Source of the DNA: CAWKEY01 sp963848675
GTDB taxonomy: Bacteria; Pseudomonadota; Gammaproteobacteria; Methylococcales; Methylomonadaceae
Assembly: GCA_963848675.1 (NCBI GenBank)
Contig: CAWKEY010000025.1
Coordinates: forward strand, 54,266 to 118,265
Length of the DNA: 64,000 nt
Direction: 5' to 3'
The notes beneath the pieces were generated by a model. It did not search any database and was not told where the DNA came from. It saw only the letters and a list, made by a program, of their open reading frames with translations. Shown here piece by piece: positions 55,608-64,000 of this stretch. Made by a program: the position numbers and the translations under genes. Every line of letters begins with the position of its first letter. Within the stretch, counting starts at the first letter, position 1.

Positions 55608-55866
55608 GTAATTAGCGTTTGCGGGCAATCCGGGGATTGTTCGCCTGGGCAGGAACAGCGTGCGCCCACTCTACTGGACTTACGGGTCGCGATAGTAGAC
55701 CGCCAACTATCAAAAAGAGACGCTTTAGGCGACGCACCATATCAAAAAACAATCAAACATAAAAAGCCTTGTCTGGAAAGAACCGGGCAGGGGTCAGGCC
55801 CAAGTTCAAGGCTCCGATCATGGCCGATTGCCTTGTGATGAATCCGCCTTACCGGGTTGTAAATAG

Positions 55867-55955
55867 CTCTGTAGGTCGGGTTAGGCGCTAGCCGTAACCC
55901 GACGATTGCAACCCCGGTTTGTCGGGTTACGCTACGCTAACCCGACCTACGAACT
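55867..55955. repeat. REP-like palindrome, copy 2
   Basis: 89 bp, the near-identical partner of copy 1, in direct orientation about 1.1 kb away. It is just downstream of the pilE-like gene and could stabilise or end its transcript. Confidence 0.85.
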
Positions 55956-55980
55956 GCCAACGTTTTTCTGCTGTTTTCCG

Positions 55981-56409
55981 CTACCAGCACTGAGACTGAT
56001 CAAGACCGGCAGAATTATCTCTTTCACCGGTATAATCTAGGGTTAGGGTGCCACATTTATCACTATGAGCTCCAGCAGGCACCGCGCTCAAGGTATAACT
56101 GCTGGCATTCGCTGCGCTGATGGTGATCGTGTAGAAGTTATCTGTCTCGCTTGGAATAGAGTAAATACGTGGAGTCCCAGTGTCAGCCGGTGTAGCCGTT
56201 GTACCCGCAGCCCCCTCATAGCTGTTTGTTTCTGTAAACCGCCGCTCCATAGCATTCGCCAAGCCCATTAGTACCCCCTTTGCATCGGCCCTTCGCGATT
56301 TTCTCACGCTGTCTTGATACGCTGGTACTGCGATGCTGGCCAAAACGCCAACAATTGCCACAGTTATCATTAGCTCTATTAAAGTAAAGCCATGTTGTGT
56401 TTGTTTCAT
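55981..56409 (-). CDS. pilE: Type IV pilin (PilE-like minor pilin)
   Basis: 142 residues. Short leader MKQTQHG then FTLIELMITVAIVGVLASIA: the prepilin peptidase site G/F with Glu5 and the hydrophobic assembly helix. Two Cys, in SDKCGTL and the last SQCW, form the D-region disulfide. It is the last gene of the fimT-pilV-pilW-pilX-pilY1 group, in the position of pilE of Pseudomonas. A terminator separates it from pilY1. Confidence 0.93.
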   Translation of the reverse strand: MKQTQHGFTLIELMITVAIVGVLASIAVPAYQDSVRKSRRADAKGVLMGLANAMERRFTETNSYEGAAGTTATPADTGTPRIYSIPSETDNFYTITISAANASSYTLSAVPAGAHSDKCGTLTLDYTGERDNSAGLDQSQCW

Positions 56410-56547
56410 AATCCTTTTTCCTCGTTTTCCAAGTCAAGGACTTTAATTATCGCTAACCTAGCCTCTTAAAATCCAACGTTATGGGAACGTAAAGATGATG
56501 GTTTTCGCAGAGGGTACCAATCAGCCACAAGCCTGACAAATCAAAAA

Positions 56548-56580
56548 GCGGAATGGGCAACTCTTGATTGCCCATTCCAT
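56548..56580 (-). terminator. Terminator after pilY1
   Basis: Perfect 11-bp stem GGAATGGGCAA/TTGCCCATTCC with a 7-base loop, followed on the minus strand by GCTTTTTG, 10-15 bases after the pilY1 stop. Confidence 0.85.
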
Positions 56581-56590
56581 TGACGTTAAA

Positions 56591-59500
56591 TTATCTTAAC
56601 TGCCGCCAGGAAAGACGACCAGTACCACCGGATACCGATTCCGTGGTACTTTCCAATGACCCTGAGGATCCACTGGTGTATTTGTATTCAACCGTTCCCG
56701 CGCCTACTACACCAGGTGACTTGATAATCCCTACAGTAGATTTTTTACCTGATGCCGATGTATGAGCATCGCTATCATCAACAGTATTGTCATTGTTGGT
56801 ATCAATTAGCTGAACCATATCCTCGCTGTTGATAATGCCATTACCTGTTAGGTCGAAAGGCGTTTCGTTAAGGCGATTTCCTGTCAGCGCATCCACTTCC
56901 ATCAACCAACTGCTGCCACCGAAAGAGCATTTGTCATTATCGGGCGTCATGGTCACAAAAATAATGCGCCCACTGCGTAACAGTGCCTGCACCACCACGC
57001 GCTCACCGACAGAGGTAGTACTAGGGGGGGTTAATAAATCCATGTACCAGCCTTTTTTGGCAGGATCGCCGTTAGGATAAGTGTCGCTATTAGTGGTGAC
57101 TCGTACACTAAAGTTGCCCAAGGTGCCCTCAGCCAAAATGGATTGTTGCACGAGTTCTGAGCGCACGGTACCGGGGGAAGCACTGCTGCAGGTGTCGCTG
57201 GTGCCGGCGCGTTTTACGCAAAGGTCTTTAATTCCGTAAAAAGTTTGCGTCTGTGGCGGTGGTGAAATAGACACCGAATTGTCACCGGTTTCAAAAAATT
57301 TGCCGGTTCCTACATAAATTAAAATGCCGGATGTGCCTGATGAGGGAGGGTGTGAGCCTGCCTGCGGTTTGGCGGTGATAGGTTGTATTGTTCCATTACT
57401 GTCTTTAGCTATGAATAGTGGCTTAGGAGTGCTGCCGGTTTTAAATGCCACGTCCCACTCACTGGGTGTGCTGCTGCTGACATCGAATTTCCAGAGATTT
57501 CCTTTGAGATCACCGGCGTAGACGGCATCAACGATACGGTCGCCGTTAACATCAACCGTAATGGGGGTTGATAAACCATTGGGATCACTGGTGTCGCCAA
57601 CCTCTGTTGAGATTGATTTGATAAGTGTGCCCGTTTTTATATCAACGATATAGAGTACGGCTTTTTGATTAACACTGTTATAGCCGTTGCCAAATACCGC
57701 GGCAAAATCGCCATTTGCCATGCGCACGATCGAGGCCTGGCCTAGCGTATAGCCCAAATGATTGGTAAAGCCATAGCGTTTGTTGCTGCCCGATAAATCA
57801 TCCGTCAAGTCGGTTGCTACGGGAGCGGAACTGGCGTTGATCTCCCATAACACGCGATTAGCGGCAAAACTGGTTTCCGCAGTTGTATAGGTATCGCTGG
57901 CCGGATCCATAAAAGTGACATCCAAAGCGAAGATGCCCTTACCGCCAGCGCCCAAGGTTTCAACCAATACGGTTCGCCAGTCTTTATCAGTATCGCCATC
58001 GGCATCGAAATAAGCATCGCCGCTAGTAGGCGTCCCGTCGACATAATACTTGTGCTGTCCGCTGCCCAAGTAAGTTGGGGATGTAAACGCCGATAAATTA
58101 GCTAATACCGTGTGGGGCACATAAGCGAAAATTTCGTTGCCGTTGCCGATACCAGTGATATTGGCATTAAAAACATGCAGCATGCCATCGTTGCCGCCAA
58201 TTGCCACCATTGGCGTTCTGGCTTTAAATTGAGTGCTGTTGCGGAAAGTCAAGTAATCACTGCCTTCCGTGCTGGGCAGTTTATCAAAACCAAAATTCCG
58301 GGTACTGCTGATAAACCATGGGTCGGAATTGATCAAATCACCCAATAATGCATTGGTACCCGTGCGTTTGCGGAGCGAACCGGAGGGTTGCTCGTTGGTT
58401 CGCTCGCCGCGCAGATAGTTGACCTGGTTTTGGGTCAGCAATGCCTGCTGTGTGGCATTTAAATTGGCCCACTCAAATGAAATACCCTTGGGTGTTGCTG
58501 TCGGGTTATAACTAAAAATCGAACGGCCATTTATGCCTTGTGCGGTTACGCGTTGCCCGCCATCCCACGTATAGTTGCTGGCGATGCTGCCGTCGGAATT
58601 GATTGCATAGGCAAGTAATTGGCCTGTCCAATCGCCACTGTTGAATTTAGCCTGATATACAACGGTGTTGGTATCCAGTCGGGTTGAATTGGTGGTTACT
58701 GCTGCTGATGCGCCGGATTTGATGAGCACATCGTTGAGAATAGTATCCAGTGCATTTTCCAACAGTGCGGGATTGGAGGCTCTGAAAAACGCATCGGGGA
58801 CGCCATTGTTGTCTTTATCCCAGGACGGGTTACCCTGGGCTGCGGGGGTATCTGCTAAATCGGAATCAATGGTATCGAAGCCGCCGTATTTGGCTGTGTA
58901 CCAGAGGGGATTTTCCAGCAGCTTGGCATTGGTTGTGCCTTGGGTATAGCTGGTCGTCGTGGGGCTTGTGACGCCAGATGGTAAAGTGGCGCCCAAATTG
59001 AAGTTGCTGCCTCCGGGACGAAGTATTGGCAGCACGACGCCATCGCTGGTGGTGCCGGTAATTGTATAGCCAAAGCGCAAGGCATGTCCGGCATTCGCTT
59101 GCAGTGCCGAGGCTTCGACTTTGATGGTGGTATTTCCTGAACTGGGCGCGGCATTGTTTGTGGCACCTGGCGTACAACTTGAACCGACACAAAACTTGAG
59201 CCCAGCGATACCATCCATGTCATAGTCATTACCCCAGGTTGAATCTTCCCAGTTAATTTTCAAACTGCCGGAAACCAATTGGCCATTGGCATAGGTGAGG
59301 CTTGCCACGGTTAAGTCGGTCATGCTGCATATACGCCAGTTGCTGGTGGCAGCGGTAGCCGAGGCTGTCGAATTGGCTTCGCAAGCCGGCAGCAAGGTAA
59401 CGGCGCCATTGCCGACGGGAATTTCAAATTTTGGGAGGCTTTCTGCTAGCGCTACGCTATAAGTAGTCACATTTTGTTCCCCCTCTCTATCGGAACGCAG

Positions 59501-61108
59501 GTCGTGGGTGCGGGCATAATAAGCCAATCCGGCGATATTATAGGTGCCCTCCAAACTTGGCACTTCCGGACAAATGCCCTCCACCGTCGATAAATTGCTG
59601 ACCGACTTGGAGGTGCACTGTTTGTTGTTGGTGGTGCCATTGCTGCCGACCAGATAGTCGCCGCTGATATTCTCAGCGCTGCCAACCGCGTCGGTTTCGG
59701 TTGCGGCATTGATGCCCAAATCATTGCTGAGCTCATTCCCGTCGAAGGAGTTGAGTCCGGTTGAAATAGCGATTACGGAATTGATTGCGCACCATTCGGC
59801 GGCGGGCATTGGATCGACCCAGCTTACCTGTGGCAATGAGCTAATGAAACCGGAATCATCGGTAGCAAAATTCGGCGTAGTTTTGCCAGCCAGATAGCGC
59901 AACGATTCCAGGTAAGTTTCGCTTAACGGGTTACCCCACTCGACGCATTGGCCATTCGTAAAACTGAGTATGCCCGGGCTGTCGCAGGAGCTTTTATATT
60001 TTGTATCAGTAAAATTGTAACTGCTAATTCTAAACCGATTCAGGGCATTGATAATGCCGGCATCGGTAGTACCCTGATTAAGAAATTGCCCATTGGTTTT
60101 GTCGATTTCGTTCGCGCTGCTGCTGCTGTTGTCAAAAATCTGGCCAAGGTTACGGCGCAACACACCGCCCGATTTGTTTTTATTCCAGCTACCGGTCATC
60201 AGGCCAAAATACACCGGCTTACTAGTTTCAGCATATTTTTGCAGCAAACCGGTGGGTTTTTTATTACTGCCATAGGTTTTACAGTTGGTTTCCAATAAAC
60301 CGGATACACAAACCTTGACCCGAACATTAAGCCCGGTGTCTTGACTTGCAACTACCAGGTTGTTGCTATTGGCTGGCCGTGTTCCTGTACCCCACTGGCA
60401 CTGAGTAACTTCAGAAGCGGCCCAGCTTGGATAGCTGCCATCCGCTACCCGTAGCAGAGGTGGATAGGTCGTGGTACTGGTATCCTTAGCAAGGCCTGAG
60501 CCTTGAGTGAGGTTGCATAAACTAATTGTGGTCTTGGCATAAGGGACGTATTTTTGCATGTCCGTTGTTGAAGCCGTGGTAAATACCTTGACGAAGGCAT
60601 GCACATCGTAGGGTATCAAACTGCGTTCCAGTACCGTATCAGTAGTATCGGTGGAACGATAGCCTCCGTATAACACTTTACGGATAATGTCCATGCGGGT
60701 CATGGTGGCCCAGTTCAGAAAGTTGCCGCTCCATTGGCTGCCACTACCGTTGCAATCGTGGCTGTTGGTACCTGATGCGGCATTTGCCGGCTCAAAGCGG
60801 CTGTTGGTGTAGGTGTAGCATTTTTTGCTATCGAAGTAACCGTAATAATCAAAAGTATCGATATAGCTGGTATCCAGCGTGCCGTTGTTGTCTATATCGG
60901 AGTAGTCGGTATAGGCTTTGATGTAAAGCTGATGATCGCGGGACATGGTCAGCATGACCCGTGGCGATGCCGATTGCGAAATGGTCATTGGCAACTGGGA
61001 AATGTTTAAATCCACGGCAACAGCTGTTTGCGCCAAGCTCGAACAGGCGGCCGCGAAGATAAGCTGGACAACGATTTTTAATTGCCCTGTAATGTTATTC
61101 GTTATCAT
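56591..61108 (-). CDS. pilY1: Type IV pilus tip/adhesin protein PilY1
   Basis: 1505 residues, exported by a signal peptide (VVQLIFAAACSSLAQTAVA). The C-terminal third is the PilY1 beta-propeller: AFVPH-type FAYVPHTVL, GGNDGMLHVFNA, ALGAGGKGIFALDV-type segments, and the calcium loop DVNGDRIVDAVYAGDLKGNLWKFD given here by its key residues D-x-N-x-D-x-x-x-D. Other EF-hand-like loops occur at the N-terminus (DIDNNGTLD), mid-protein (DKDNNGVPD) and at the end (DLTGNGIINSEDM, DTNNDNTVDDSD). It primes pilus assembly with minor pilins and mediates adhesion. Confidence 0.95.
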   Translation of the reverse strand: MITNNITGQLKIVVQLIFAAACSSLAQTAVAVDLNISQLPMTISQSASPRVMLTMSRDHQLYIKAYTDYSDIDNNGTLDTSYIDTFDYYGYFDSKKCYTYTNSRFEPANAASGTNSHDCNGSGSQWSGNFLNWATMTRMDIIRKVLYGGYRSTDTTDTVLERSLIPYDVHAFVKVFTTASTTDMQKYVPYAKTTISLCNLTQGSGLAKDTSTTTYPPLLRVADGSYPSWAASEVTQCQWGTGTRPANSNNLVVASQDTGLNVRVKVCVSGLLETNCKTYGSNKKPTGLLQKYAETSKPVYFGLMTGSWNKNKSGGVLRRNLGQIFDNSSSSANEIDKTNGQFLNQGTTDAGIINALNRFRISSYNFTDTKYKSSCDSPGILSFTNGQCVEWGNPLSETYLESLRYLAGKTTPNFATDDSGFISSLPQVSWVDPMPAAEWCAINSVIAISTGLNSFDGNELSNDLGINAATETDAVGSAENISGDYLVGSNGTTNNKQCTSKSVSNLSTVEGICPEVPSLEGTYNIAGLAYYARTHDLRSDREGEQNVTTYSVALAESLPKFEIPVGNGAVTLLPACEANSTASATAATSNWRICSMTDLTVASLTYANGQLVSGSLKINWEDSTWGNDYDMDGIAGLKFCVGSSCTPGATNNAAPSSGNTTIKVEASALQANAGHALRFGYTITGTTSDGVVLPILRPGGSNFNLGATLPSGVTSPTTTSYTQGTTNAKLLENPLWYTAKYGGFDTIDSDLADTPAAQGNPSWDKDNNGVPDAFFRASNPALLENALDTILNDVLIKSGASAAVTTNSTRLDTNTVVYQAKFNSGDWTGQLLAYAINSDGSIASNYTWDGGQRVTAQGINGRSIFSYNPTATPKGISFEWANLNATQQALLTQNQVNYLRGERTNEQPSGSLRKRTGTNALLGDLINSDPWFISSTRNFGFDKLPSTEGSDYLTFRNSTQFKARTPMVAIGGNDGMLHVFNANITGIGNGNEIFAYVPHTVLANLSAFTSPTYLGSGQHKYYVDGTPTSGDAYFDADGDTDKDWRTVLVETLGAGGKGIFALDVTFMDPASDTYTTAETSFAANRVLWEINASSAPVATDLTDDLSGSNKRYGFTNHLGYTLGQASIVRMANGDFAAVFGNGYNSVNQKAVLYIVDIKTGTLIKSISTEVGDTSDPNGLSTPITVDVNGDRIVDAVYAGDLKGNLWKFDVSSSTPSEWDVAFKTGSTPKPLFIAKDSNGTIQPITAKPQAGSHPPSSGTSGILIYVGTGKFFETGDNSVSISPPPQTQTFYGIKDLCVKRAGTSDTCSSASPGTVRSELVQQSILAEGTLGNFSVRVTTNSDTYPNGDPAKKGWYMDLLTPPSTTSVGERVVVQALLRSGRIIFVTMTPDNDKCSFGGSSWLMEVDALTGNRLNETPFDLTGNGIINSEDMVQLIDTNNDNTVDDSDAHTSASGKKSTVGIIKSPGVVGAGTVEYKYTSGSSGSLESTTESVSGGTGRLSWRQLR

Positions 61109-61156
61109 GAGGGCGCTCCGGTTGTCAAATGGAAAGATTCAAGTTTGATTAAATGA

Positions 61157-61672
61157 TCAGCGTTTATAAACTGATTGCACTACGACGACACTATTGCTGG
61201 TACCGCCGACCCCCCGCGCAGTCACCCGATACACTTCATTTTCGTTGTAATTTCCGGCATCCAGACTGCTCTCGCCAATAACGTTCAATCGTTGAATCAC
61301 AAATAGAGGCGCGCTAGCCGTATGGCTCAAAGAAGCCGCGCTATAAGCTACAATATTAAAACTTGACCAGTTATCGTTCTGTTTCGGTGGCGTAGCAGTT
61401 TCACTGTATAAACCGTTAGTGCCTGTCGAGGAGAAATTAGGCAGGGTCGCTTGCGTCAAAAACCTTTCGCCGGCACGCAGTGCGGTTTCGCTGGCTTGAA
61501 AGGCAATATTGCGTTCCCGCATGTTGCCGGTCATTTTCTCCTCGAGCCCGGTTACCTGCATGCCGGTTATGCCAATTAAAGTAAGCAGTAACAGCATAAT
61601 CAAACTGACGGCTAATACCGCGCCGCTTTGTTGTTTGATGTGTGGATAATCGATAGTGGCTATGTTAATCAT
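61157..61672 (-). CDS. pilX: Minor pilin assembly protein PilX
   Basis: 171 residues. The N-terminal helix SGAVLAVSLIMLLLLTLIG with Glu in LEEKMTGNMRERNIAFQASE is the PilX pattern; the class III leader is atypical, as in Pseudomonas PilX. Part of the priming complex with PilV, PilW, FimU and PilY1. 48 bases before pilY1. Confidence 0.9.
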   Translation of the reverse strand: MINIATIDYPHIKQQSGAVLAVSLIMLLLLTLIGITGMQVTGLEEKMTGNMRERNIAFQASETALRAGERFLTQATLPNFSSTGTNGLYSETATPPKQNDNWSSFNIVAYSAASLSHTASAPLFVIQRLNVIGESSLDAGNYNENEVYRVTARGVGGTSNSVVVVQSVYKR

Positions 61673-61683
61673 GGATCACCCCA

Positions 61684-62721
61684 TTACGGTAAGCGGTTAC
61701 GAAGGCTGATGGTTGTTGTAAATGTCCGTGTAAGCCTTCGATCAGTGAGGTTGTTGCCGTTATAAGTGTAGTTCCGTACTTGCGAGGCTAGATTATCTTC
61801 TGTGGTTCTGATTAAGAGACTGACACGAATGCTGACTACTTTTGCCATATCCACGACATTGTTAACAGGTACATAATAATCCGCCGTGTTATCGTTGTTG
61901 GCATCCTCGCCGTATAAAACTTGCATATTTTCAATGCCTTCCACCAGCTCAACCGGATTAGTCCCGGTGCCCGCCTGTTTGGTATTATCCAGTCGCCAAA
62001 GCGCAGGTTCGCCGCCCTCACCGGTACGAATAAAGTAACTGTAAGAACGAAATAAAAATATTTCGGCATCGGTCCCATAAACTTTACTGAGATTGTTACT
62101 GGAGTTTTGGTTGCTGGCATGAGCAATGGTCTGAACACCTGTGCCGGAAGAAACACTTGTGGCTATAAATAAGTCGGCAGCACCACAGTCCGATAGTAAT
62201 ACCGCATCGTTAGCACTGATGCTGCATGTGTTGGCGGCTGAGATTTGGATATCGGAGTCGTTGGCCGCCATGTTGCCAGTAAGGTCACCATCGCAACTTT
62301 CGCTAAAATGTATGGTAATTGCATCGGTGTCTGCTATGCATTTGTTGCTATTGCTGCAAGCGTTGGTGTTCCAGTTATTGGCTACGTTGTTGTTGCCTAT
62401 TATTGCAACGCTGAAAGTGGGCACTGCGATAGCGGGATTGAGATTGGGGCTTTGTGGCGATGCAATTACCGACGGTGTAATATTCTTAAGGGCCGGGCAG
62501 CCTTGATAGGCCGACATGCGTACATCGCGGGTTAGTAGCTCCAAAGCAAAACGGGCGTTTTCCTGTAACCGGGATAGCCCCTCTCCGACCCTATAGGTTT
62601 GGCGGGTACCGATGAATATTTGTACTACCCCAGCCAACAGAAAAGCGCCGATCAGCAGGGCTATCATCAGTTCTATCAGGGTTAGGCCATTTTGGCTTTT
62701 ACGTTTGGAGGTCGGCTTCAT
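61684..62721 (-). CDS. pilW: Minor pilin PilW
   Basis: 345 residues from 62721 (MKPTSKRKSQNG), where the prepilin site NG/LTLIELMIALLIGAFLLAG follows. Large C-terminal domain with several Cys (YQGCPAL, NACSNSNKC, ESCDGD). Start overlaps the pilV stop by four bases; the frame is open further upstream without meaning. Confidence 0.92.
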   Translation of the reverse strand: MKPTSKRKSQNGLTLIELMIALLIGAFLLAGVVQIFIGTRQTYRVGEGLSRLQENARFALELLTRDVRMSAYQGCPALKNITPSVIASPQSPNLNPAIAVPTFSVAIIGNNNVANNWNTNACSNSNKCIADTDAITIHFSESCDGDLTGNMAANDSDIQISAANTCSISANDAVLLSDCGAADLFIATSVSSGTGVQTIAHASNQNSSNNLSKVYGTDAEIFLFRSYSYFIRTGEGGEPALWRLDNTKQAGTGTNPVELVEGIENMQVLYGEDANNDNTADYYVPVNNVVDMAKVVSIRVSLLIRTTEDNLASQVRNYTYNGNNLTDRRLTRTFTTTISLRNRLP

Positions 62722-63206
62722 GGCTGGAAACTCATTTGAAAATTGGTGTCGACATTCCCACTGTGGTTGTCGTCCCAACTAACGGTAATGGTATAAACCC
62801 GGGCCGCAGCGTTAACTGCTATGCTGCCGGTGCCAGATGGTAACCAGCTCGCTAGGTCTTGTCTCCACTGAAAAAGGTCGTTTTGAGCCATGTCGGCAGT
62901 CGTGCAACTGCTACTGACTGTTGCGCAGTCTGTTTGAGCCTGGGCGTTGGCAAGAGTGATAGTCACGTAAGTGCTAGCCGCCAGATTGTTGTTATTAAGG
63001 GAGTTTGAGCGCATTCTGTCAGCCATGTCATAAGCAAGCTGGGTGGCTTGACTTCGATTGTAGGCGCTCTGGTTATTGCGCAGCGAGGTGGCCTGAAGTC
63101 CGGATAGACCCAATAATCCAATCGCCAATACAAATACAGCTATCAGCACTTCTAACAGCGTAAATCCAGCATGATGGGTTATATCGTATTTACGCTTTAT
63201 GGGCAT
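62718..63206 (-). CDS. pilV: Minor pilin PilV
   Basis: 162 residues from 63206 (MPIKRKYDITHHAG). Prepilin site AG/FTLLEVLIAVFVLAIGLLGLSGLQ is characteristic of PilV, followed by NRSQATQLAYDMADRMRSN. Overlaps fimT by ten bases. Confidence 0.92.
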   Translation of the reverse strand: MPIKRKYDITHHAGFTLLEVLIAVFVLAIGLLGLSGLQATSLRNNQSAYNRSQATQLAYDMADRMRSNSLNNNNLAASTYVTITLANAQAQTDCATVSSSCTTADMAQNDLFQWRQDLASWLPSGTGSIAVNAAARVYTITVSWDDNHSGNVDTNFQMSFQP

Positions 63207-63772
63207 GATGTTGTACCTTTGTAGACACTTGCTCTGCCGGAGGAATTTACCTTTATTGTCCGTGAATTTGTGGTGCTGGCGGTGCTGTTGCACAGACCGT
63301 AGGTATCGCCAACAGAGCTTTTGCTCAAGCCACTGGGCATGTAGGCGGCGTAGTCTTTGTATACGCTTGCTCCTGTTGTTATGGTATAGCCGCTGGGCAA
63401 GGCGGCTACGGTCTTAAGCAGGCAATCTTCACTGGGCGAGCCATCGGCGTTGCTTTCGCACAATGTCGAATCACCGTCATCATTAAATGCGTTGTTGCCA
63501 TTGCTATCAACAAACACATACCAGCCGCTCTCCCAATGCGTACTTGCACCTTTGTTCCTAACAGTCACCTGCACTCCGCGTTTAATTGCCTCGCTACGCG
63601 CCAGATTTAACGCAGTCACCAATTCGTTTGCATGGGTCGTCAACCGGTTGCTGTCGATAGTGGAGGAAAAGCTGGGTATGGCCACTCCTAAGACTATCGC
63701 AGCGATGGCGATGGTTACCATGAGCTCAACCAGGGTAAATCCTTTAGGTTTTTTGGGTCGTATGGTTTTCAT
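63197..63772 (-). CDS. fimT: Minor pilin FimT/FimU (GspH family)
   Basis: 191 residues from 63772 (MKTIRPKKPKG). Prepilin site KG/FTLVELMVTIAIAAIVLGVAIPSF, then NELVTALNLARSEAIKRGVQVTV, the GspH/FimT pattern. Several Cys in the distal domain. First gene of the operon; FimT or FimU cannot be separated by sequence reading. Confidence 0.9.
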   Translation of the reverse strand: MKTIRPKKPKGFTLVELMVTIAIAAIVLGVAIPSFSSTIDSNRLTTHANELVTALNLARSEAIKRGVQVTVRNKGASTHWESGWYVFVDSNGNNAFNDDGDSTLCESNADGSPSEDCLLKTVAALPSGYTITTGASVYKDYAAYMPSGLSKSSVGDTYGLCNSTASTTNSRTIKVNSSGRASVYKGTTSCP

Positions 63773-64000
63773 AAGAGTGTTTTGTTTATGGTCTGGGCAA
63801 TGGAACTGGCAGTAAATCCTGACCAACCGGGTTTAATACTAGTGTAGAAATTAATGTCTGTATGTGAAACGCCGCACATATTTAAGACGCCTATGCCAAT
63901 AAATGACCTGGCCCAAGCTTGCTTGGTGGTTTTTATAGCTACGCCTGTTGTCAATTGATGGGGTTCCCGCTAACAAGCGGGCTAGTAGCCCCGCCTATCT

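Larger units (their letters stand above)
55466..55980. other. Intergenic region with terminator and REP-like copy
   Basis: No gene seen. It contains the hairpin at 55575-55607, REP-like copy 2 at 55867-55955 and, between them, sequence I do not recognise. The toxin promoter should be at its left edge. Confidence 0.6.

Noticed and set aside
63773..64000. Possible c-di-GMP riboswitch or gene upstream of fimT
   Set aside because: The sequence shows small hairpins but no GEMM-type conserved elements, and the open frame at 63769-63954 lacks a ribosome site and similarity.

Overview
The window reads as a chromosomal segment of a gammaproteobacterium. The housekeeping gene orders (mnmG-rsmG-parA-parB next to an atpIBEFHAGDC operon, ribF-ileS-lspA, rplU-rpmA-obgE-proB, fimT-pilV-pilW-pilX-pilY1-pilE) are gammaproteobacterial, and protein style and base use remind me of Methylococcales methanotrophs; the genus-level guess is inference only, since no methane-oxidation gene lies here. 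I saw no rRNA, tRNA, CRISPR array or prophage.

Layout. 1-2.8 kb is accessory: an L,D-transpeptidase lipoprotein, a broken REP-associated tyrosine transposase and a complete IS30-family element. 2.8-5.5 kb carries an Ldh-family dehydrogenase and hemL. 5.7-7.8 kb is the relic of an alpha-2-macroglobulin-associated (E. coli yfa, Pseudomonas mag) operon: a frameshifted yfaA-like gene followed by the 5' end of a yfaT-like gene joined to the 3' end of a yfaP-like gene, the middle genes being gone. 8.1-24.7 kb is a long minus-strand housekeeping block: glmU-glmS, the ATP synthase operon, parA-mini-parB-parB, rsmG, mnmG, then an amino-acid permease. 25-39.5 kb holds a CPBP protease, mpl, an ankyrin protein, apaG-apaH, ribF-ileS-lspA, murJ, rpsT, proB, obgE, rpmA, rplU and ispB. 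39.5-42.4 kb is a periplasmic redox cluster: a c-type cytochrome, a Tat-exported metallophosphoesterase and a di-heme peroxidase gene broken by a frameshift and an in-frame stop. 42.7-51.5 kb has a flavin reductase, nadC, a DUF1631 gene, ampD, an MFS transporter, a 53-codon membrane ORF, a NahK-like kinase, rdgB and rph. 52-64 kb holds a MASE1-PAS-GGDEF-EAL protein, a BrnT/XRE toxin-antitoxin pair lying between two direct copies of a ~90-bp REP-like palindrome, and the type IV pilus minor pilin/pilY1 operon.

How they work together. glmU/glmS, mpl, ampD, murJ and the L,D-transpeptidase cover precursor supply, recycling, flipping and cross-linking of peptidoglycan; mnmG-rsmG-parAB with atp is the classic near-origin group; the c-di-GMP protein sits beside pilus assembly genes whose function c-di-GMP often controls.

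Most worth a second look: a 74-residue in-frame deletion derivative of ParB encoded between parA and parB; the yfaT/yfaP deletion fusion; the toxin-antitoxin pair flanked by direct REP-like copies, one of which supplies the stop codon of the GGDEF-EAL gene; and the broken peroxidase in an otherwise intact operon.
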